64,000 nt of DNA, taken from Cyanophora paradoxa. Its lineage: Eukaryota; Glaucocystophyceae; Cyanophorales; Cyanophoraceae. Below the pieces are notes generated by a model, which made no database searches, was not told where the DNA came from, and saw only the letters and a list, made by a program, of their open reading frames with translations. The stretch's first letter is position 1. Each line of letters begins with the position of its first letter. The translations under genes were made by a program, and so were the position numbers. Below, piece by piece: positions 62,776 through 64,000 of this stretch. The DNA lies in NCBI GenBank assembly GCA_004431415.1, contig QPMI01000113.1, positions 1-64,000 of the forward strand. Direction: 5' to 3'.

Positions 62776-63864
62776 CTACTGGACGGGGCACCCTATCCTC
62801 GCGACCGGGGAGGGGGCGGGGGCCGCCGGCGCGCCGCCGCCGCCGCCGCCGCCCTCGTCGGCGGGGGCCGAGGGCGGGGCGCCGCAGACGGCCCAGCGGA
62901 AGGAGTCGAGCTCGGGGGGAGCTGCAGGCCCCGCGCCCCGCAGAGCGCGAGCGAGAGGGCCGCACCCCGCGCAGTCCTTCGCCGACGGCAGCGAGCGCGC
63001 CGCCGAGCGCGCCGACCCGAGCAGCCGCGCCGACGCCGCCGCCGCGAGCGCCGAGAAGCTGCTCTCCTGCGGCGGTGGGGCCGGGGCGGCCGCGGGGTCG
63101 AGGCCGGGGCGGGGACGGGCTCCGGGGCGGGGCGGGCGGCTCGGGGACGCTCTGGCCGGGGCGGGCCCCGACGTAGACGAGGAGGGCGCCGGCGTCCCGC
63201 GGGTCCCGTCGCCACGGCGCGTTCCTCGCCACGAGGCTTTGCTCCACCGCCGCCCGCACGGGGCCCGCCCCCGCCAGCGCCGGCGCCGGCGACGCCTCCA
63301 GCCGGCTCGTCTCGCCGACGTACACCTTGACCCAGCCGGCGAAGCCGCGGCGGGCGCGGGCGTCTAGACAGGCGCCGAGCATGTGGACCGCCTCCTTCGA
63401 GTGCAGACCCAGCAGGTCCACATGTTCCGCTTCCTCGTCCCGGTTCCGGCTCTGCGCCGTCGCCGTCGGCGGTCGCTGGCGCGGCGGCGGGGCGCGCGGA
63501 GCGGCCGCCGGGCGGGGCGAGCGGCACCTCGAAGATCTCCTGGCAGGCGCGCTCGTGTGCCTGTAGCCGCCCCCGTTCCTCCGCTGTCGCAGCGCCGCGG
63601 AGTTTGTTAGCCGTTTCTCTGTCGCCGTGCGCTGCTGCGATCTGCTCAACGCGGCGTGAGCGATGCGCACGCAATCGAAGCCCGCGGCGTCACCTTTGCC
63701 TGCGCCTGCGCGTCAGCCAGGGAAGCTGCGCATGCAGCGCTGGCGGGAAGGCGCCTGTTGTATGAAGGCATCTCGTCGTCGCGCGTGGTCTTCAATGCGG
63801 AAAGCGACTGGAGATTAGAGGCTTCGAACTTCGGCTTCTTGAAAGCTATGGACAAGCGAGCCAT
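62776..63864 (-). CDS. DUF1771-Smr domain protein
   Basis: The helical segment HGDRETANKLRGAATAEERG then RLQAHERACQEIFE (63535-63640) matches DUF1771, which typically precedes Smr. The following exon reads HVDLLGLHSKEAVHMLGACL, RARRGFAGWVKVYVGETSRL, then PVRAAVEQSLVARNAPWRRD and GALLVYVG. This is an Smr domain with the DLHG-like DLLGLH, the GxGx-like VGETS loop and the closing DxGALLV strand. Smr domains are nucleic-acid binding and often have nicking or RNase activity. The canonical H of DLHGL is L here, and the loop is VGETS where VGRGxHS is usual, so activity is doubtful. The stop is at 62776-62778 after ARIGCPVQ. The first exon is uncertain; the ATG at 63864 (MARLSIAFKKPKF) is a candidate. 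Convergent with the preceding gene, 118 bp apart. Confidence 0.68.
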
Positions 63865-64000
63865 GCACCTTCGGCGAGCAACCTGTACTCGGCGCCGTGC
63901 AGGTGGAGATGGGCTTCGAGCGCATCCATCGAGCGACTCGCTCCGGCCGGGCCTCTCAGTCTCTTACCGAAGAGCCATCAACCAGTCAGCGGCGACTCGT
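63865..64000. other. Right edge, no feature assigned
   Basis: 136 bases to the window edge. Probably 5' region of the Smr gene; nothing else can be said. Confidence 0.3.

Overview
This window reads as nuclear DNA of a GC-rich single-celled alga. Genes are broken by many very short introns. Most of these are C-rich tracts ending in CAG, and a good number begin with GC instead of GT. Gene density is high and both strands are used. The best guess is a haptophyte such as the Emiliania/Gephyrocapsa group. GC-AG introns and an Hv1-type proton channel fit that guess. A GC-rich pelagophyte is an alternative, and I cannot settle the species from sequence alone. Exon structures below were joined by eye from splice sites and protein motifs, so outer limits are approximate while the named motifs are firm.

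Layout. 0.5-3.8 kb (minus): membrane-embedded patatin-type lipid hydrolase. 4.3-8.7 kb (plus): Ser/Arg/Ala-rich protein with beta-rich repeats, carrying an AT-rich intron that looks like a recent introner insertion. 8.7-14.5 kb: repeats, made of TATA-bearing repeat units followed by small inverted-repeat elements, one a clean hAT-type MITE with an 8-bp target duplication. 15.0-15.8 kb: two-exon gene of unknown function. 16.5-20.2 kb (minus): secreted serine carboxypeptidase, S10 family, with two microexons at the catalytic Asp. 20.6-25.3 kb (plus): nuclear-type protein with an unrecognised N-terminal domain and C-terminal TPR-like helices.

25.4-40.2 kb is one 14.9-kb Ty3/gypsy-type LTR retrotransposon, inserted about 30 bp after the TPR gene's stop codon. 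Its LTRs appear identical and are flanked by a 5-bp duplication. It carries gag-like ORFs with two zinc knuckles, an extra region of roughly 900 residues with no recognised family, an aspartic protease, RT/RNase H and integrase. The reading frame steps back by one repeatedly, mostly next to C or G runs. Seven short hairpins lie between the integrase and the 3' LTR.

41.2-46.0 kb holds more TATA-bearing repeat units. A compact gene at 46.4-47.7 kb encodes an Hv1-like voltage-sensor proton channel. 47.8-52 kb is AT-richer spacer with local duplications. An HMG-box gene (52.1-55.0 kb) follows, then a GC minisatellite, then a duplicated scrap of the HMG gene. The right end holds a CUB-domain protein (minus, 57.7-61.1 kb), a secretory-pathway membrane protein in head-to-head orientation (61.2-62.7 kb) and a DUF1771-Smr protein (minus, 62.8-63.9 kb).

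The host genes do not form a single pathway. The coherent functional unit is the retrotransposon.
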